Below are positions 1-9,231 of a stretch of DNA of 64,000 bases, one piece after another; position 1 is the stretch's first letter; the number at the start of each line of letters is the position of its first letter. This DNA comes from CAG-273 sp051891195 (lineage in GTDB: Bacteria > Bacillota > Clostridia > TANB77 > CAG-508): positions 1-64,000 of the forward strand of contig JBJFEZ010000061.1 of the NCBI GenBank assembly GCA_051891195.1. Reading direction: 5' to 3'. Position numbers and translations under genes: made by a program. The notes below the pieces were generated by a model. It saw only the letters and a program-made list of their open reading frames with translations, was not told the origin of the DNA and made no database searches.

Positions 1-82
1 ATTGGTATTTCCTTTTTTATATTTTAGTGTGACATATCTATTGTAAACCTATAATTATTATTTTATTTTTTTCAAAAATTTC

Positions 83-111
83 TTGACAGTAATTTTCTTT
101 TATATTATATT
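83..111 (+). promoter_or_regulatory. sigma-A promoter of agrA-agrC
   Basis: TTGACA at 83-88 and TATATT at 106-111 are separated by 17 bases, a near-consensus vegetative promoter about 95 bases upstream of the agrA start. The long leader could hold AgrA binding sites, but I see no clear direct repeat. Confidence 0.7.
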
Positions 112-205
112 TAATACATAATTGGAAAAAATTAGGTAATGCTGTATGTTTTTGTCGAATTTAATTTGTTCATAATTATTATGGCTTTTACGTGGGGGAT
201 AAGAT

Positions 206-952
206 ATGTTAGATTTTGTATTATGTGATGACAACTTTAACGTTCTTAAGAAATTAGAAAAAATGTTAGAGTCAGTTTTAGTTAATAATAATTTTGATGC
301 TCAAATAGTTCTTAGTACTACAAATCCAGAAGAACTTATAAATTATATTAGAAAACATAATGTTAATGTAGTTATTTTAGATATTGATTTAAAATCAAAA
401 ATTTCTGGATTAGATTTAGCTAATATGATTCGTAAAAAAGATAAAAATGTATATATTATTTTTACTACTGCTCATTTAGAATATGGTTTAATGGCATATA
501 AGTATAAAACTTTTGACTATTTACCAAAACCTATAACTGTTGAAAGATTATCAGATACTATAACTAGGTTATTTGAAGATGTTTCTGGTGTCTGTTCTAA
601 ATTTGTTAGATTAGATAATAATAAAACAATTATTAAGCAAGATGGTATTCAATATATTCAAAAGAATGGAATGAAGGTAATTTTTCATACAGATACTAGA
701 GATTATGAGACTTATAGCTCTTTTAAGAAAATATTCCCACAATTATCTAAGCAATTTATTCAATGTCACAAATCTTATATTGTAAATACAGAAAAAGTTA
801 CAGACATAGAGTCTTCTAGCAATATTGTTTATTTTAATAATAATCCTAAGCTTAAATGCTATATTGGACCCAAATATAAAAATGAATTTATGGAGGTATT
901 TAAAAATGGAAATTTTTCAAACAATTTGGACAGCTTTAACCACACCAAATGA
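206..952 (+). CDS. agrA: AgrA-type LytTR response regulator
   Basis: This 248-residue response regulator should be phosphorylated by the adjacent AgrC-type kinase and activate transcription. The N-terminal receiver domain (about residues 1-120) shows the acidic pair D8-D9, the phospho-acceptor D59 in VVILDID, T87/T88 and K108 in YLPKPI. The C-terminal LytTR DNA-binding domain (about 130-235) has the family motif FIQCHKSYIVNTEKV. The ATG at 206 follows a GGGGGAT ribosome site. The end overlaps the start of agrC by 47 bases, so the two are translated from one message. Family assignment is secure. The name agrA rests on the neighbouring agrB, agrC and agrD; an unrelated LytTR regulator is less likely. 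Confidence 0.93.
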   Translation: MLDFVLCDDNFNVLKKLEKMLESVLVNNNFDAQIVLSTTNPEELINYIRKHNVNVVILDIDLKSKISGLDLANMIRKKDKNVYIIFTTAHLEYGLMAYKYKTFDYLPKPITVERLSDTITRLFEDVSGVCSKFVRLDNNKTIIKQDGIQYIQKNGMKVIFHTDTRDYETYSSFKKIFPQLSKQFIQCHKSYIVNTEKVTDIESSSNIVYFNNNPKLKCYIGPKYKNEFMEVFKNGNFSNNLDSFNHTK

Positions 953-2261
953 AACAGCGTTAAGTATAATAGGTATTTTATCTTGCTTTATTGAAGTTTT
1001 TGTTAATATGAAATTATTTACTACAATATTTTCTATTTCGACAACTCGTAAAATAGAAATATTATATGTAATATTACTTGGCTTAATTGCTTTTTTATCA
1101 AGAACTTTTATACCTGATCCATATGGTGTTTTTCTTAACATCATTTTTATCATATGTTCTATTAAATTTATTTTAAGAACATCTTTCTTAAAGTCTTTTA
1201 TTTCTGAGTTTATTGCAATAGCTTTAAGTAGTGTTTTAGAATTATTTATGTTTAAATTTTATTTATCTGTTTTAAATATTCCTTATGATAATGTTATGTA
1301 TATACCTATATATAGATTCATATTCACTTTTAGTATATATTTATGTATTTATCTAATTTATAGAGTTATTAGATATTTTAAATTTAGTATTAATTTAGAA
1401 AATATGACTAAGAAAAATAAAATTTTATTTTTTATAAATACATTTTTGGGTATTTTAGCTATTGGCACTCAATTTTATTTGTTAGCATTTTATAGTGATA
1501 AAATGCCAATTTATATTACAGTTATTAGTATTTTAAGTATATGCGCTTATTTTACTATTAGTATTTATAGTTTATTAAGTACTTCAAAACTAGATACTAC
1601 TTCTAGAGATTTAGAAGAAGCTCAACTTTATAATAAAACTTTAACTATTTTGCACGATAGTATGAGGGGTTTTAAACATGATTTTCATAATATTGTACAA
1701 GGCATTGGTGGTTATGTTGATAGAGGTGATTTAGAAGGACTTAAAAAATATTATAAGCAACTGCTTCAAGATTGTGGACGTGTAAATAACTTAACCGCAT
1801 TAAATCCAGCAGTTATTAATCATCCTGCTATTTATAATGTACTTGCAACTAAGTATCATAAAGCAGATGAAATTGGTGTACAAATTAATTTAGGAATTTT
1901 TATGGATTTAAATAATATTGAAAAATATATGAAAATTTATGAATTTACTAGAATTTTAGGTATTTTAATGGATAATGCCATAGAAGCTGCCTCTGAATGT
2001 GAAGAAAAGGTAATTCATGTTAGTTTTCGTAAAGAAGCAAACCGTAATAGATTAGTTATGATAATTGAAAATACATATAAAAATAAGGATATTAATATAG
2101 ATAAAATTTTTGAAAAAGATTTTTCTACTAAGTCAAAGAAAACTAATAGTGGCTTAGGATTATGGGAAATAAGACAAATTTTAAAAAGAAATAACAACTT
2201 AAACTTATTTACTACTAAAAATGAAGAATTCTTTATACAACAATTTGAAATATATTATTAA
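906..2261 (+). CDS. agrC: AgrC-type sensor histidine kinase
   Basis: This is the membrane receptor kinase for a cyclic autoinducing peptide, about 451 residues. The first 220 residues form several hydrophobic segments, as in AgrC sensors. A HPK10-type dimerisation region follows with the phospho-acceptor histidine in GFKHDFHNIVQG, then a GHKL ATPase domain with LMDNAIEAA (N box) and GLGLWEI (G2 box). I chose the ATG at 906 because TGGAGGT lies 8-10 bases upstream; a longer reading from 825 has no ribosome site and would add 27 residues read out of the agrA frame. It overlaps agrA by 47 bases and is followed directly by a terminator, so agrA-agrC is a two-gene operon convergent with agrB-agrD. 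Confidence 0.92.
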   Translation: MEIFQTIWTALTTPNETALSIIGILSCFIEVFVNMKLFTTIFSISTTRKIEILYVILLGLIAFLSRTFIPDPYGVFLNIIFIICSIKFILRTSFLKSFISEFIAIALSSVLELFMFKFYLSVLNIPYDNVMYIPIYRFIFTFSIYLCIYLIYRVIRYFKFSINLENMTKKNKILFFINTFLGILAIGTQFYLLAFYSDKMPIYITVISILSICAYFTISIYSLLSTSKLDTTSRDLEEAQLYNKTLTILHDSMRGFKHDFHNIVQGIGGYVDRGDLEGLKKYYKQLLQDCGRVNNLTALNPAVINHPAIYNVLATKYHKADEIGVQINLGIFMDLNNIEKYMKIYEFTRILGILMDNAIEAASECEEKVIHVSFRKEANRNRLVMIIENTYKNKDINIDKIFEKDFSTKSKKTNSGLGLWEIRQILKRNNNLNLFTTKNEEFFIQQFEIYY

Positions 2262-2267
2262 AAACAA

Positions 2268-2304
2268 AAAAGTAGAGCCTTGTTCGCGTTAAGGTTCTAC
2301 TTTT
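2268..2304. terminator. bidirectional terminator between agrC and agrD
   Basis: Two 14-base arms (2268-2281 and 2291-2304, one G-U pair) surround a 9-base loop, with A-rich and T-rich flanks. It can end the agrAC message on the plus strand and the agrBD message on the minus strand. Confidence 0.8.
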
Positions 2305-2341
2305 AATTTTGTCATTTTTATTGTTTTAAGGTGTTTTTAAA

Positions 2342-2461
2342 TTAATCTTTTTTTATTAGTGATGCAGGCATTTTTGGTTGATGCGCAAGACCAAAAACCC
2401 AGCATGCAGTATTGGTAGATTTTGCATATTTTTCAGCTACTTTTGCTAATAATTTTAACAT
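2342..2461 (-). CDS. agrD: AgrD-type cyclic lactone autoinducer precursor
   Basis: A 39-residue peptide encoded on the minus strand just after agrB. It has the three-part AgrD layout: an amphipathic basic N-terminal helix (MLKLLAKVAEKYAK), a core NTACWVFGLAHQPKMP with a single cysteine, and a charged tail ending IKKD. The HQPKMP motif after the core matches the clostridial AgrD consensus (for example HQPEEP in Clostridium perfringens). The ATG at 2461 follows AGGGGGA. AgrB should cleave the precursor and close a thiolactone on the cysteine. By analogy with C. perfringens the cut falls before HQP, giving a seven-residue ring CWVFGLA; a five-residue ring CWVFG is the alternative. Confidence 0.9.
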   Translation of the reverse strand: MLKLLAKVAEKYAKSTNTACWVFGLAHQPKMPASLIKKD

Positions 2462-2524
2462 TTGTATTCCCCCTTAAAAAAATTTATATAATAAGCATTG
2501 CCGGCTAATGCATTATTAACATAT

Positions 2525-3145
2525 TTAAGTTGTTTCTTCTGTATAAACTTGATATCCATATTTACTATTAGTTAATTTATATGAAATTGGTAAAACTGTT
2601 AAATTTTGTAAAAGCACTCCAAAAATTAACATATATGAAACAATATAATTTGGGTTTAAAAGAATAATTCCTAGTAAAATTATTAAAGTTACATATGCTT
2701 TAGTTTTTTTACTTTTTCTTTCCTTTTTGCTTAAAATTGGCATATTTTCAGTATCTGCTGGAGCATATTTAGCAATTATAATAATACTAAATATTGCAAT
2801 TAATACTGCTAGTGTGTATAAAATAATTGGCTGCTTAACTTGAACGTTTTTTGCTATTATAATTGGAGCAAGGTATAATATACTTGTTGTAATCATGCAC
2901 CCCGTATGTGTTTTCAAATGAAAACCTCCTGTAAAGCTTCTATATGGAGCAATTAATGTAAATAAAAGCAATGTATACCATCCTATGTTCAATAAAAATC
3001 CAATAATAAATAATACTAAAATTTTAGGCAATTCTCCAAAAATTAATCTAATTCCAAAATTGATAACTAATTCCTTTTCTTCATCAATGTCTGTTACTTT
3101 TTCTTTTATTTTATTAGTTAGCCAATCACAAAATTTATCAATCAT
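2525..3145 (-). CDS. agrB: AgrB-type autoinducer-processing membrane protease
   Basis: This 206-residue integral membrane cysteine endopeptidase cleaves the AgrD precursor and helps form the cyclic peptide. The catalytic region is clear: RSFTGGFHLKTHTGC places His76 and Cys83 almost exactly where Staphylococcus aureus AgrB has His77 and Cys84. Four or more hydrophobic segments follow. The usual length of the family is about 190-210 residues. It lies 63 bases upstream of agrD on the same strand, and the pair converges on agrAC, a split arrangement compared with the single agrBDCA operon of staphylococci. I found no certain promoter in the A/T-rich region upstream (3146-3310). Confidence 0.94.
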   Translation of the reverse strand: MIDKFCDWLTNKIKEKVTDIDEEKELVINFGIRLIFGELPKILVLFIIGFLLNIGWYTLLLFTLIAPYRSFTGGFHLKTHTGCMITTSILYLAPIIIAKNVQVKQPIILYTLAVLIAIFSIIIIAKYAPADTENMPILSKKERKSKKTKAYVTLIILLGIILLNPNYIVSYMLIFGVLLQNLTVLPISYKLTNSKYGYQVYTEETT

Positions 3146-3312
3146 TTTATTTACCTCAAATCTTATGTTGGTTTTATTTTATCTTTTAAATTATTTATTT
3201 TATGAATTTTTTTATCAAATTTTAAAAATCAAATATAAAAATTGTCGTTTTTAATTTTAATATTCTTTTTTGGCTTTTTTATAAAATTGGTTAAAAAAAA
3301 AGAAACTGAATT

Positions 3313-4000
3313 TTACAATTCAATTTCCTCTAATATTTTCCAACTTCCTATTTTTTCTGGTATACACTTAAATTCCATAAGTTCATTTGTAATAGGATGA
3401 TAAATTTTTAAATTATAGGCCCAAAGAGCGATTTGTTTGCCGTGACCTCTTCCACCATATTTTTGATCTCCATATATGCTATGGTTTCTGCTTGATAATT
3501 GTACCCTTATTTGATGGTGTCTACCTGTATGCAAATTAACTTTTAGTACTGATAAATTTATTTCTTCATCATATTTTAAAACTTCATAATCTAATATGGC
3601 CAATTTACTATTTTTAGTGCCTTCTTTTACTACTTTACTCATATTGTTTTTTTCATTTTTTAATAAATAGTCTTGCAAAGTTCCTTTTTGCTTTTCCATT
3701 TTTCCATTAGCTATTACCAAATATTGTTTCTGAAATTGTTTTTCTCTTACTTGATTACTTAATCTAGCTGCCGCCTTTGAAGTTTTGGCAAATACCATTA
3801 CTCCGTCCTACTGGTCTGTCCAGCCTATGTACTAAACCTAAATATACATTTCCTGGTTTGTTGTATTTTTCTTTTAAATATTGTTTTATTAGGCTGAGTA
3901 AATCCATATCTTCTGTTTTATCTGCTTGAGAAGGTATATTTACTGGTTTTTCTACTACTATTATATGGTTATCTTCATATATTACTTTTAATTTTTGCAT
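3313..4000 (-). CDS. RluA-family rRNA/tRNA pseudouridine synthase, interrupted by a CGGA +1 frameshift
   Basis: This enzyme isomerises uridine to pseudouridine in rRNA or tRNA. Residues 1-65 lie in one frame (start at 4000) and the rest lies in the next frame from 3804. The catalytic motif GLVHRLDRPVG gives Asp61. At codon 66 the in-frame CGG at 3803-3805 breaks the frame; dropping the C gives GGA and the uninterrupted family sequence RPVGGVMVFAKTSKAA. The joined protein is 228 residues, a normal length. Without the shift, translation ends 13 codons later. The gene lies 3 bases after a methyltransferase gene, suggesting an RNA-modification pair. No other lesion is visible, so I call it a functional recoded gene, not a pseudogene. 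Which uridine it modifies cannot be told. Confidence 0.85.
3802..3805 (-). other. CGGA recoding site 1 (pseudouridine synthase)
   Basis: Reads GGA-CGG-AGT in the incoming frame and GGA-(C)GGA-GTA after a +1 shift. The glycine belongs to the conserved HRLDRPVGGVMVF motif. This is one of five identical sites in the window. Confidence 0.85.
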
Positions 4001-4003
4001 TAA

Positions 4004-4867
4004 TTAGTTCTCCCATCTTCCATAAATACCACAAGGTAAAATTAAATTAGACCCAGTCATTGGAAGTCCTATTTCACCACTTGATAATTTTCCTTTATAT
4101 TTTGTGGCAACACAAAGCTCTATTATGTTTTGCAAAACAGTGCTTGATATACCTGTAGTATATGAATTTATTAAAAAGAACAATGGATTATCTGACAATA
4201 CTTTTGAGCATAGTTCTACTAACTGCGTTAAATTTTCTTCAAACTTCCACACTTCTCCATTTGAGCCTCTTCCATATGATGGCGGATCCATAATTATTGC
4301 ATCATATTTGTTATTTCTTTTTATTTCTCTATTAACAAACTTAAAAACATCATCTACTATATATCTAACTGGTCTATCTTGTAAACCTGAAGCCTGTATA
4401 TTTTCTTTTGCCCAAGCTACCATTCCCTTTGAGCTATCAACGTGACAAACCTGAGCACCAGCATAGCTACAAGCAACTGTTGCTCCACCTGTATATGCAA
4501 ATAAATTTAATACTTTAATAGGTCTATTTGCTTTTTTTATTTTTTCAATCATCCAGTCCCAATTTACCGCTTGTTCTGGAAATAGCCCAGTGTGTTTAAA
4601 ACCCATTGGCTTAATTTGAAATGTTAAGTCTTTATATTTAATTTTCCAAGACTCAGGCATTTTTTTATTGTATTCCCAATTTCCTCCACCGGTCTGACTT
4701 CTATGATATTTTGCATTAACATTTTTCCACTTTTCTGGAAAACTTTTTTGCTTCCATATTATTTGTGGATCTGGCCTAACTAAAATAACATTTTTCCATC
4801 TTTCTAGTTTTTCTCCATTTGCCATATCTAATATTTCATAATCTTCCCAATTTTTTGCTACATTCAT
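4004..4867 (-). CDS. class I SAM-dependent RNA methyltransferase (RlmI-like fold)
   Basis: A 287-residue S-adenosylmethionine-dependent methyltransferase. The SAM-binding motif is VLNLFAYTGGATVAC, an acidic VCHVDSS follows, and the catalytic loop is IIMDPPSYGRG, the pattern of rRNA methyltransferases of the SAM-dependent methyltransferase family near RlmI. The N-terminal part (EILDMANGEKLERWKNVILV) is the usual substrate-side domain. I chose the ATG at 4867 because AAGAAAGG lies just upstream; the longer reading from 4930 adds a hydrophobic stretch without a ribosome site. The stop codon is 3 bases before the pseudouridine synthase start, so both are probably co-transcribed. Substrate is inferred to be rRNA; the exact base is unknown. 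Confidence 0.82.
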   Translation of the reverse strand: MNVAKNWEDYEILDMANGEKLERWKNVILVRPDPQIIWKQKSFPEKWKNVNAKYHRSQTGGGNWEYNKKMPESWKIKYKDLTFQIKPMGFKHTGLFPEQAVNWDWMIEKIKKANRPIKVLNLFAYTGGATVACSYAGAQVCHVDSSKGMVAWAKENIQASGLQDRPVRYIVDDVFKFVNREIKRNNKYDAIIMDPPSYGRGSNGEVWKFEENLTQLVELCSKVLSDNPLFFLINSYTTGISSTVLQNIIELCVATKYKGKLSSGEIGLPMTGSNLILPCGIYGRWEN

Positions 4868-4961
4868 TATTACTTTTCCTTTCTTAATTTTTAAATTTAT
4901 ATGTATTAATAAATAATATCTATATATCACAAATAATAACGTTAAAATTTCTACTCTTTAT

Positions 4962-5130
4962 AGCATTAGTAATATAATACTTTTTTAGAGCGTGGTTTCG
5001 TGGGGACCGACAATGTAGAAACCGCTGAAGGATTGCACGGATAGCAACTTGATTTTGTAATAGCAATCCGATTGCGGTTTCTTCGCAGTTGGGGGTTGGA
5101 GCGATAAAAAAGTATTATATTACTAATGCT
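4962..5130. repeat. structured inverted-repeat element A (26-base arms)
   Basis: Perfect 26-base inverted arms at 4962-4987 and 5105-5130 enclose a 117-base G/C-rich core that contrasts with the AT-rich surroundings. The core begins with GTGGGGACCGACAA (5000-5013) and ends with a CGGTTTCTT..GCAGTTGGGG block (5075-5094). Inside, AAACCGC pairs with GCGGTTT and GGATTGC with GCAATCC. The same core, with different arms, recurs at 17822-17968. There is no open reading frame. It could be a small non-autonomous mobile element or a structured RNA; I do not recognise it. Confidence 0.75.
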
Positions 5131-5160
5131 AAAATTTGTGATTTTTTACCTTATTATATG

Positions 5161-5370
5161 TTAGACACTTTCTAAAACACGTATAAAATTAATTAACAAC
5201 ACCCCATCAATTAACATAAACGTTAACAATCCAATTAAACTAGCCATAACAGTTTTATTAATTTTTGTTTTTTTAATTAAACTGCTTGTCCAAGCATTGT
5301 GCCTTATCTTAAACTTACTTCCCGCCTCATCATAACGTACATTTAAAATCAAATCTTTTGTATACTCCAT
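5161..5370 (-). CDS. small membrane protein of unknown function
   Basis: A 69-residue protein whose C-terminal 30 residues form one transmembrane segment (ASLIGLLTFMLIDGVLLINF), preceded by a basic N-terminal half rich in Lys and Arg (SSLIKKTKINK). The ATG at 5370 follows AGGAGG with good spacing, and codon use matches the AT-rich neighbours, so it is probably real. It stands alone between the inverted-repeat element and uvrC. I do not recognise a family. Confidence 0.6.
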   Translation of the reverse strand: MEYTKDLILNVRYDEAGSKFKIRHNAWTSSLIKKTKINKTVMASLIGLLTFMLIDGVLLINFIRVLESV

Positions 5371-5442
5371 AAAATCCTCCTATGTTTATTTTCATATTAT
5401 ATACTTATGCTCTTATTCGGATTTTATGATAAAAATCGTATT

Positions 5443-7257
5443 TCAAATTGTACTACTTTTCGATTTTTTATTTAAAGTATCTTTTATACTTTTGGCAAGC
5501 TCTAAATTTATTCCTGAAACCTGCGAAATTTCTTCATAAGAAGCCTTTTTTATATTTGAAACTGAGCCAAATTTTTTTAAAAGCTTCCCCTTTTTAGCTT
5601 CTCCTATTCCTTTTATATTGTCTAGTTCGGAATGTGTAATCTCCTTATCCCTTAAACTTCTGTGATACTCAATAGCTGTATTATGAATAGTATCTTGAAA
5701 TGCAGTTATTAAGTTCTTTAATTCTTCTGATAAACTAATTTCTTCTCTTTTATCATTTATAAGAGCTTTTGTAGAGTGTTTATCATCTTTTACCATTCCA
5801 TATACAGGAATATTTAAATTATATTTTTTTATTGCTTGTTTGGCAGCATTTATCTGTGTGATTCCGCCATCCACAAATATCACATCAGGTATTTCTCCAA
5901 AAGCCCCGTTTGGGTTATCTATAGAATGTTTTAGTCTTCTTTCTATAGTTTCTAGCATACATTTAGGGTCATCTTGATTTATTACACTTTTTATTTTAAA
6001 CTTTCTTGATAAATTCTTCTTTATTTCTCCATCTTTTAGTACACACATTGCAGCCACTATATACTGACCTGAAATATTTGATATATCATAACCTTCAATT
6101 TTGCGTGGTAATTTATTTAAATTTAATATATCTTTTAGCTCATTTACAGCACTATATTTATCTTTTTCTTTATTAGATAAAGTAATTGTTGCATTTTTTT
6201 CTGCCATTTCTACTAATTTTAATTTTTCACCTTTTTGTGGTGTTTTTATTTCTACTTTTCGTCCTGCTTTTTCAGAAAGCCATTTTTCTAATAATTGCTT
6301 ATCTTCAATGTCTTCTTTTATCATAATTTTATTTGGCAAAATAATACTATTAATATAATATTGTTTAATAAAATTAGATAATATTTCTTTGTCAGATTCA
6401 TCTTGCAAATCATTTAAAAAATAATGATGTCTTTCTACCATTTTACTTGAACGGATGAAAAATATTTCAATACAGACTTGTATATTACTTCTAGCAATTC
6501 CTATTACATCAATGTCATGTTCAGATAAATTAGAAACTTTTTGTTTTTCATTTGTAATTCTTTGAATAGCATATTTTTTATCTCTTAGCTGCGCAGCTTT
6601 TTCAAATTCTAATTTATTAGATGCCTCAGCAATTTCATTGTCTATATCTTTTATTATTTTATTAGTGTTCCCTTCTAATATGCTTATAATTTGACTTATT
6701 TGTTTGTTATACTCTTCTTCAGAAATTTTACCAATACATGGACCAGCACATTTTTTTATGTGATAGTTTAAGCAAGCTCTACCTTTTGTATTCATTTCTT
6801 TGCATCTTCTAATTTGATATTTTGAATTAATAAAATCTAGCATTTCCTTGGCACTTCCACTACTTGCATATGGTCCAAAATATCTAGCTCCATCGTTTAA
6901 AATTCTTCTAGTTAAATATATATTGGGAAATTTTGATTTTGTATTAACTTTTATATATGGGTATGTTTTATCATCTTTTAATAAAACATTAAATTTAGGC
7001 ATATTCTTTTTTATTAAATTGCACTCTAAAATAAGTGCCTCTGATTCATTATCTGTTACTATATATTCAAAATGATCAATTAAAGACACCATATTTTCTA
7101 TTCTTTTTGTTTTATTGTTTTTTCTAAAATATTGCTTTACTCTATTTTTTAGAGAAACTGCTTTTCCTACATATATAATTTTGTCATCTTTGTCATGCAT
7201 AATATATACACCCGGTTTGTCTGGTAACTTTTTTAGTTCTTCTTCTATATTAAACAA
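5443..7257 (-). CDS. uvrC: UvrABC excinuclease subunit C
   Basis: UvrC makes both incisions around a bulky DNA lesion during nucleotide excision repair. The 604-residue protein shows all expected parts in order: a GIY-YIG nuclease domain at the N terminus (GVYIMHDKDDKIIYVGKA), a UVR motif that binds UvrB near residues 207-227 (KLEFEKAAQLRDK), the RNase-H-like 5-prime nuclease domain beginning near EGYDISNISG and VIFVDGG, and a helix-hairpin-helix pair at the C terminus (LDNIKGIGEAKKGKLL). Length is standard. It is divergent from glmS and appears monocistronic. Confidence 0.97.
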   Translation of the reverse strand: MFNIEEELKKLPDKPGVYIMHDKDDKIIYVGKAVSLKNRVKQYFRKNNKTKRIENMVSLIDHFEYIVTDNESEALILECNLIKKNMPKFNVLLKDDKTYPYIKVNTKSKFPNIYLTRRILNDGARYFGPYASSGSAKEMLDFINSKYQIRRCKEMNTKGRACLNYHIKKCAGPCIGKISEEEYNKQISQIISILEGNTNKIIKDIDNEIAEASNKLEFEKAAQLRDKKYAIQRITNEKQKVSNLSEHDIDVIGIARSNIQVCIEIFFIRSSKMVERHHYFLNDLQDESDKEILSNFIKQYYINSIILPNKIMIKEDIEDKQLLEKWLSEKAGRKVEIKTPQKGEKLKLVEMAEKNATITLSNKEKDKYSAVNELKDILNLNKLPRKIEGYDISNISGQYIVAAMCVLKDGEIKKNLSRKFKIKSVINQDDPKCMLETIERRLKHSIDNPNGAFGEIPDVIFVDGGITQINAAKQAIKKYNLNIPVYGMVKDDKHSTKALINDKREEISLSEELKNLITAFQDTIHNTAIEYHRSLRDKEITHSELDNIKGIGEAKKGKLLKKFGSVSNIKKASYEEISQVSGINLELAKSIKDTLNKKSKSSTI

Positions 7258-7318
7258 TTTTAAAAATTCCCCCTAACAATATATATTGTACCATACTTTG
7301 CTTTATTTTACAAAAATT

Positions 7319-7347
7319 TTGACACATTTTATTTTTTATAGTAATAT
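7319..7347 (+). promoter_or_regulatory. sigma-A promoter of glmS
   Basis: TTGACA (7319-7324), a 17-base spacer and TAATAT (7342-7347). Only about 30 bases of leader remain before the glmS start, too short for the glmS ribozyme that many Firmicutes place here. Confidence 0.65.
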
Positions 7348-7384
7348 ATTAACATTAAACAGATTATGTTTTAGGAGGAAATTT

Positions 7385-9223
7385 ATGTGTGGCATTGTAG
7401 GTTACATAGGAAATAAAAAAGCAACTACAGTTTTAATTGATGGTTTGCTATGTTTAGAATATAGAGGATATGATTCAGCAGGTATTGCTGTTATAGAAAA
7501 TGGCAAAATTAATGTTATGAAAGATAAAGGTAGAGTTTCAAATTTAAAGAATATTTCTGGTATTTCAGATTTAAAATCTAACATAGGTATTGCTCATACT
7601 AGATGGGCAACTCACGGAAGGCCAGCTAAAGAAAATTCACATCCACATATGGATAATAGCGGTGAATTTGCCGTTGTTCATAATGGTATTATTGAAAATT
7701 ACAATGAATTAAGAGAATTTTTAATTTCTAAAGGTTATCACTTTTGGTCTCAAACAGATACAGAGGTAATTCCTAATTTAATTCACTATTATTATACTAA
7801 TGGAACTTCTGATAATAACAAATTTTTAAAAGCAGTTAAGTCTGCTGTTGATAAGTTAAAAGGAAGTTATGCTTTAGAAATAATTTCTAGTTTGTATCCT
7901 GATAAAATTATAGTAGTACGAAAAGATAGTCCTTTAGTTATAGGAAAAGGAAATGGAGAAAATTTTATTGCATCTGATATTCCTGCAATACTTTCTCACA
8001 CGAAAGAATTTTATTTGTTAGAAGATAACGAATATGCTGTTGTTTATAAAGATAATATTAATTTTTACGATAGCTTTTTATCTGAGCACAATAAAGCCAT
8101 TAAAAATATTAAATGGGATGCTAGTGCTGCCGAAAAAAATGGATATGAAGATTATATGTTAAAAGAAATTTATGAACAGTCAAATGCAATTCGTGAAACT
8201 ATTGGCTCTAGGTTTGAACTTAGTGAAAAATGTAGTTTTGATGATATTAACCTTACACCTGAATACTTAAAATCAATTAATAAAATTTATATAGTTGCTT
8301 GCGGTACAGCTATGCATGCAGGTTTAGTGGGTAAAAGTGCTATTGAAAAACTTTGTAAAATACCAACAAAAGTAGAAATAGCTTCAGAATTTCGCTATTG
8401 TGAACCTATTATTGATGAAAAAACACTTTGCATTTATATTAGTCAATCTGGTGAAACAGCAGATACAATAGCAGCCTTGAAATTAGCCAAATCAAAAGGT
8501 GCCAAAACTTTAGCTGTTTCCAATGTAATTGGAAGTTCTATTACACGTGAAGCAGATTATACTATTTATACTCACGCAGGTCCTGAAATTGCTGTTGCTT
8601 CTACTAAAGCTTATACCTCTCAAGTTGTTTTAATGGTAATTTTAGCTATATATTTTGCTGAAGTTTTAGGTACTTGTGATAAAGAATATATAAATAAGTT
8701 AAAAACTGACATTTTAGATTTACCAGCCAAAATTGAAGTAGTATTAAATGAAACAAATGCTATACAAGAATTTGCAAAAAAAGTTTACACCGAACACGAT
8801 ATGTACTTTTTAGGAAGAGGCACAGATTATAATGTAGCAATGGAAGGCTCTTTAAAGCTAAAAGAAATTTCATACATTCACTCTGAAGCATATGCAGCAG
8901 GAGAACTTAAACACGGTCCTATTGCATTAATTGAAAATGGAGTAACTGTAATTAGTATTATAACAAATAGCAATTTAGTAGAAAAAACTCTTAGCAATGT
9001 TCAAGAGGTTATAACAAGAGGAGCTAAAACTTTAGTTATAACAAACCAAAAATTAAACAATGCAAACTTTAATTTTGTTATAAATATTCCAGAAACTGAT
9101 AGTATTATATCTCCTATTCTTTCAGTAATTCCTCTTCAATTTCTTTCTTACTATATTGCTAAAAATAAGGGGTTAGATGTAGATAAGCCAAGAAATTTAG
9201 CTAAGTCTGTTACAGTTGAATAA
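7385..9223 (+). CDS. glmS: glutamine--fructose-6-phosphate aminotransferase (isomerizing)
   Basis: GlmS transfers the amide nitrogen of glutamine to fructose 6-phosphate and makes glucosamine 6-phosphate, the first step towards UDP-GlcNAc for peptidoglycan and for the sugar nucleotides of the capsule operon. The 612-residue protein starts MCGIVGYIG, with Cys2 as the processed N-terminal nucleophile, so the ATG at 7385 behind TTAGGAGG is the true start and an upstream ATG at 7286 is not. The glutaminase half holds EYRGYDSAG and HTRWATHG; two SIS sugar-isomerase domains follow (VACGTAMHAG, ISQSGETADT). The C terminus PRNLAKSVTVE is diagnostic. Confidence 0.98.
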   Translation: MCGIVGYIGNKKATTVLIDGLLCLEYRGYDSAGIAVIENGKINVMKDKGRVSNLKNISGISDLKSNIGIAHTRWATHGRPAKENSHPHMDNSGEFAVVHNGIIENYNELREFLISKGYHFWSQTDTEVIPNLIHYYYTNGTSDNNKFLKAVKSAVDKLKGSYALEIISSLYPDKIIVVRKDSPLVIGKGNGENFIASDIPAILSHTKEFYLLEDNEYAVVYKDNINFYDSFLSEHNKAIKNIKWDASAAEKNGYEDYMLKEIYEQSNAIRETIGSRFELSEKCSFDDINLTPEYLKSINKIYIVACGTAMHAGLVGKSAIEKLCKIPTKVEIASEFRYCEPIIDEKTLCIYISQSGETADTIAALKLAKSKGAKTLAVSNVIGSSITREADYTIYTHAGPEIAVASTKAYTSQVVLMVILAIYFAEVLGTCDKEYINKLKTDILDLPAKIEVVLNETNAIQEFAKKVYTEHDMYFLGRGTDYNVAMEGSLKLKEISYIHSEAYAAGELKHGPIALIENGVTVISIITNSNLVEKTLSNVQEVITRGAKTLVITNQKLNNANFNFVINIPETDSIISPILSVIPLQFLSYYIAKNKGLDVDKPRNLAKSVTVE

Positions 9224-9231
9224 AAATATAC

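Noticed and set aside
825..905. Upstream start of agrC at 825
   Set aside because: No ribosome site; TGGAGGT precedes the ATG at 906.
3313..4000. Treating the pseudouridine synthase as a simple pseudogene
   Set aside because: The only lesion is the CGGA shift, and the same shift occurs in three other intact genes.
4681..4720. A further CGG frameshift in the methyltransferase at ACCGGT
   Set aside because: The CGG spans two codons (ACC-GGT); the frame is continuous.
7348..7384. glmS ribozyme upstream of glmS
   Set aside because: The leader is under 40 bases, too short for the ribozyme fold.
7601..7640. CGGA in glmS
   Set aside because: The bases are CAC-GGA in frame; not a CGG codon.
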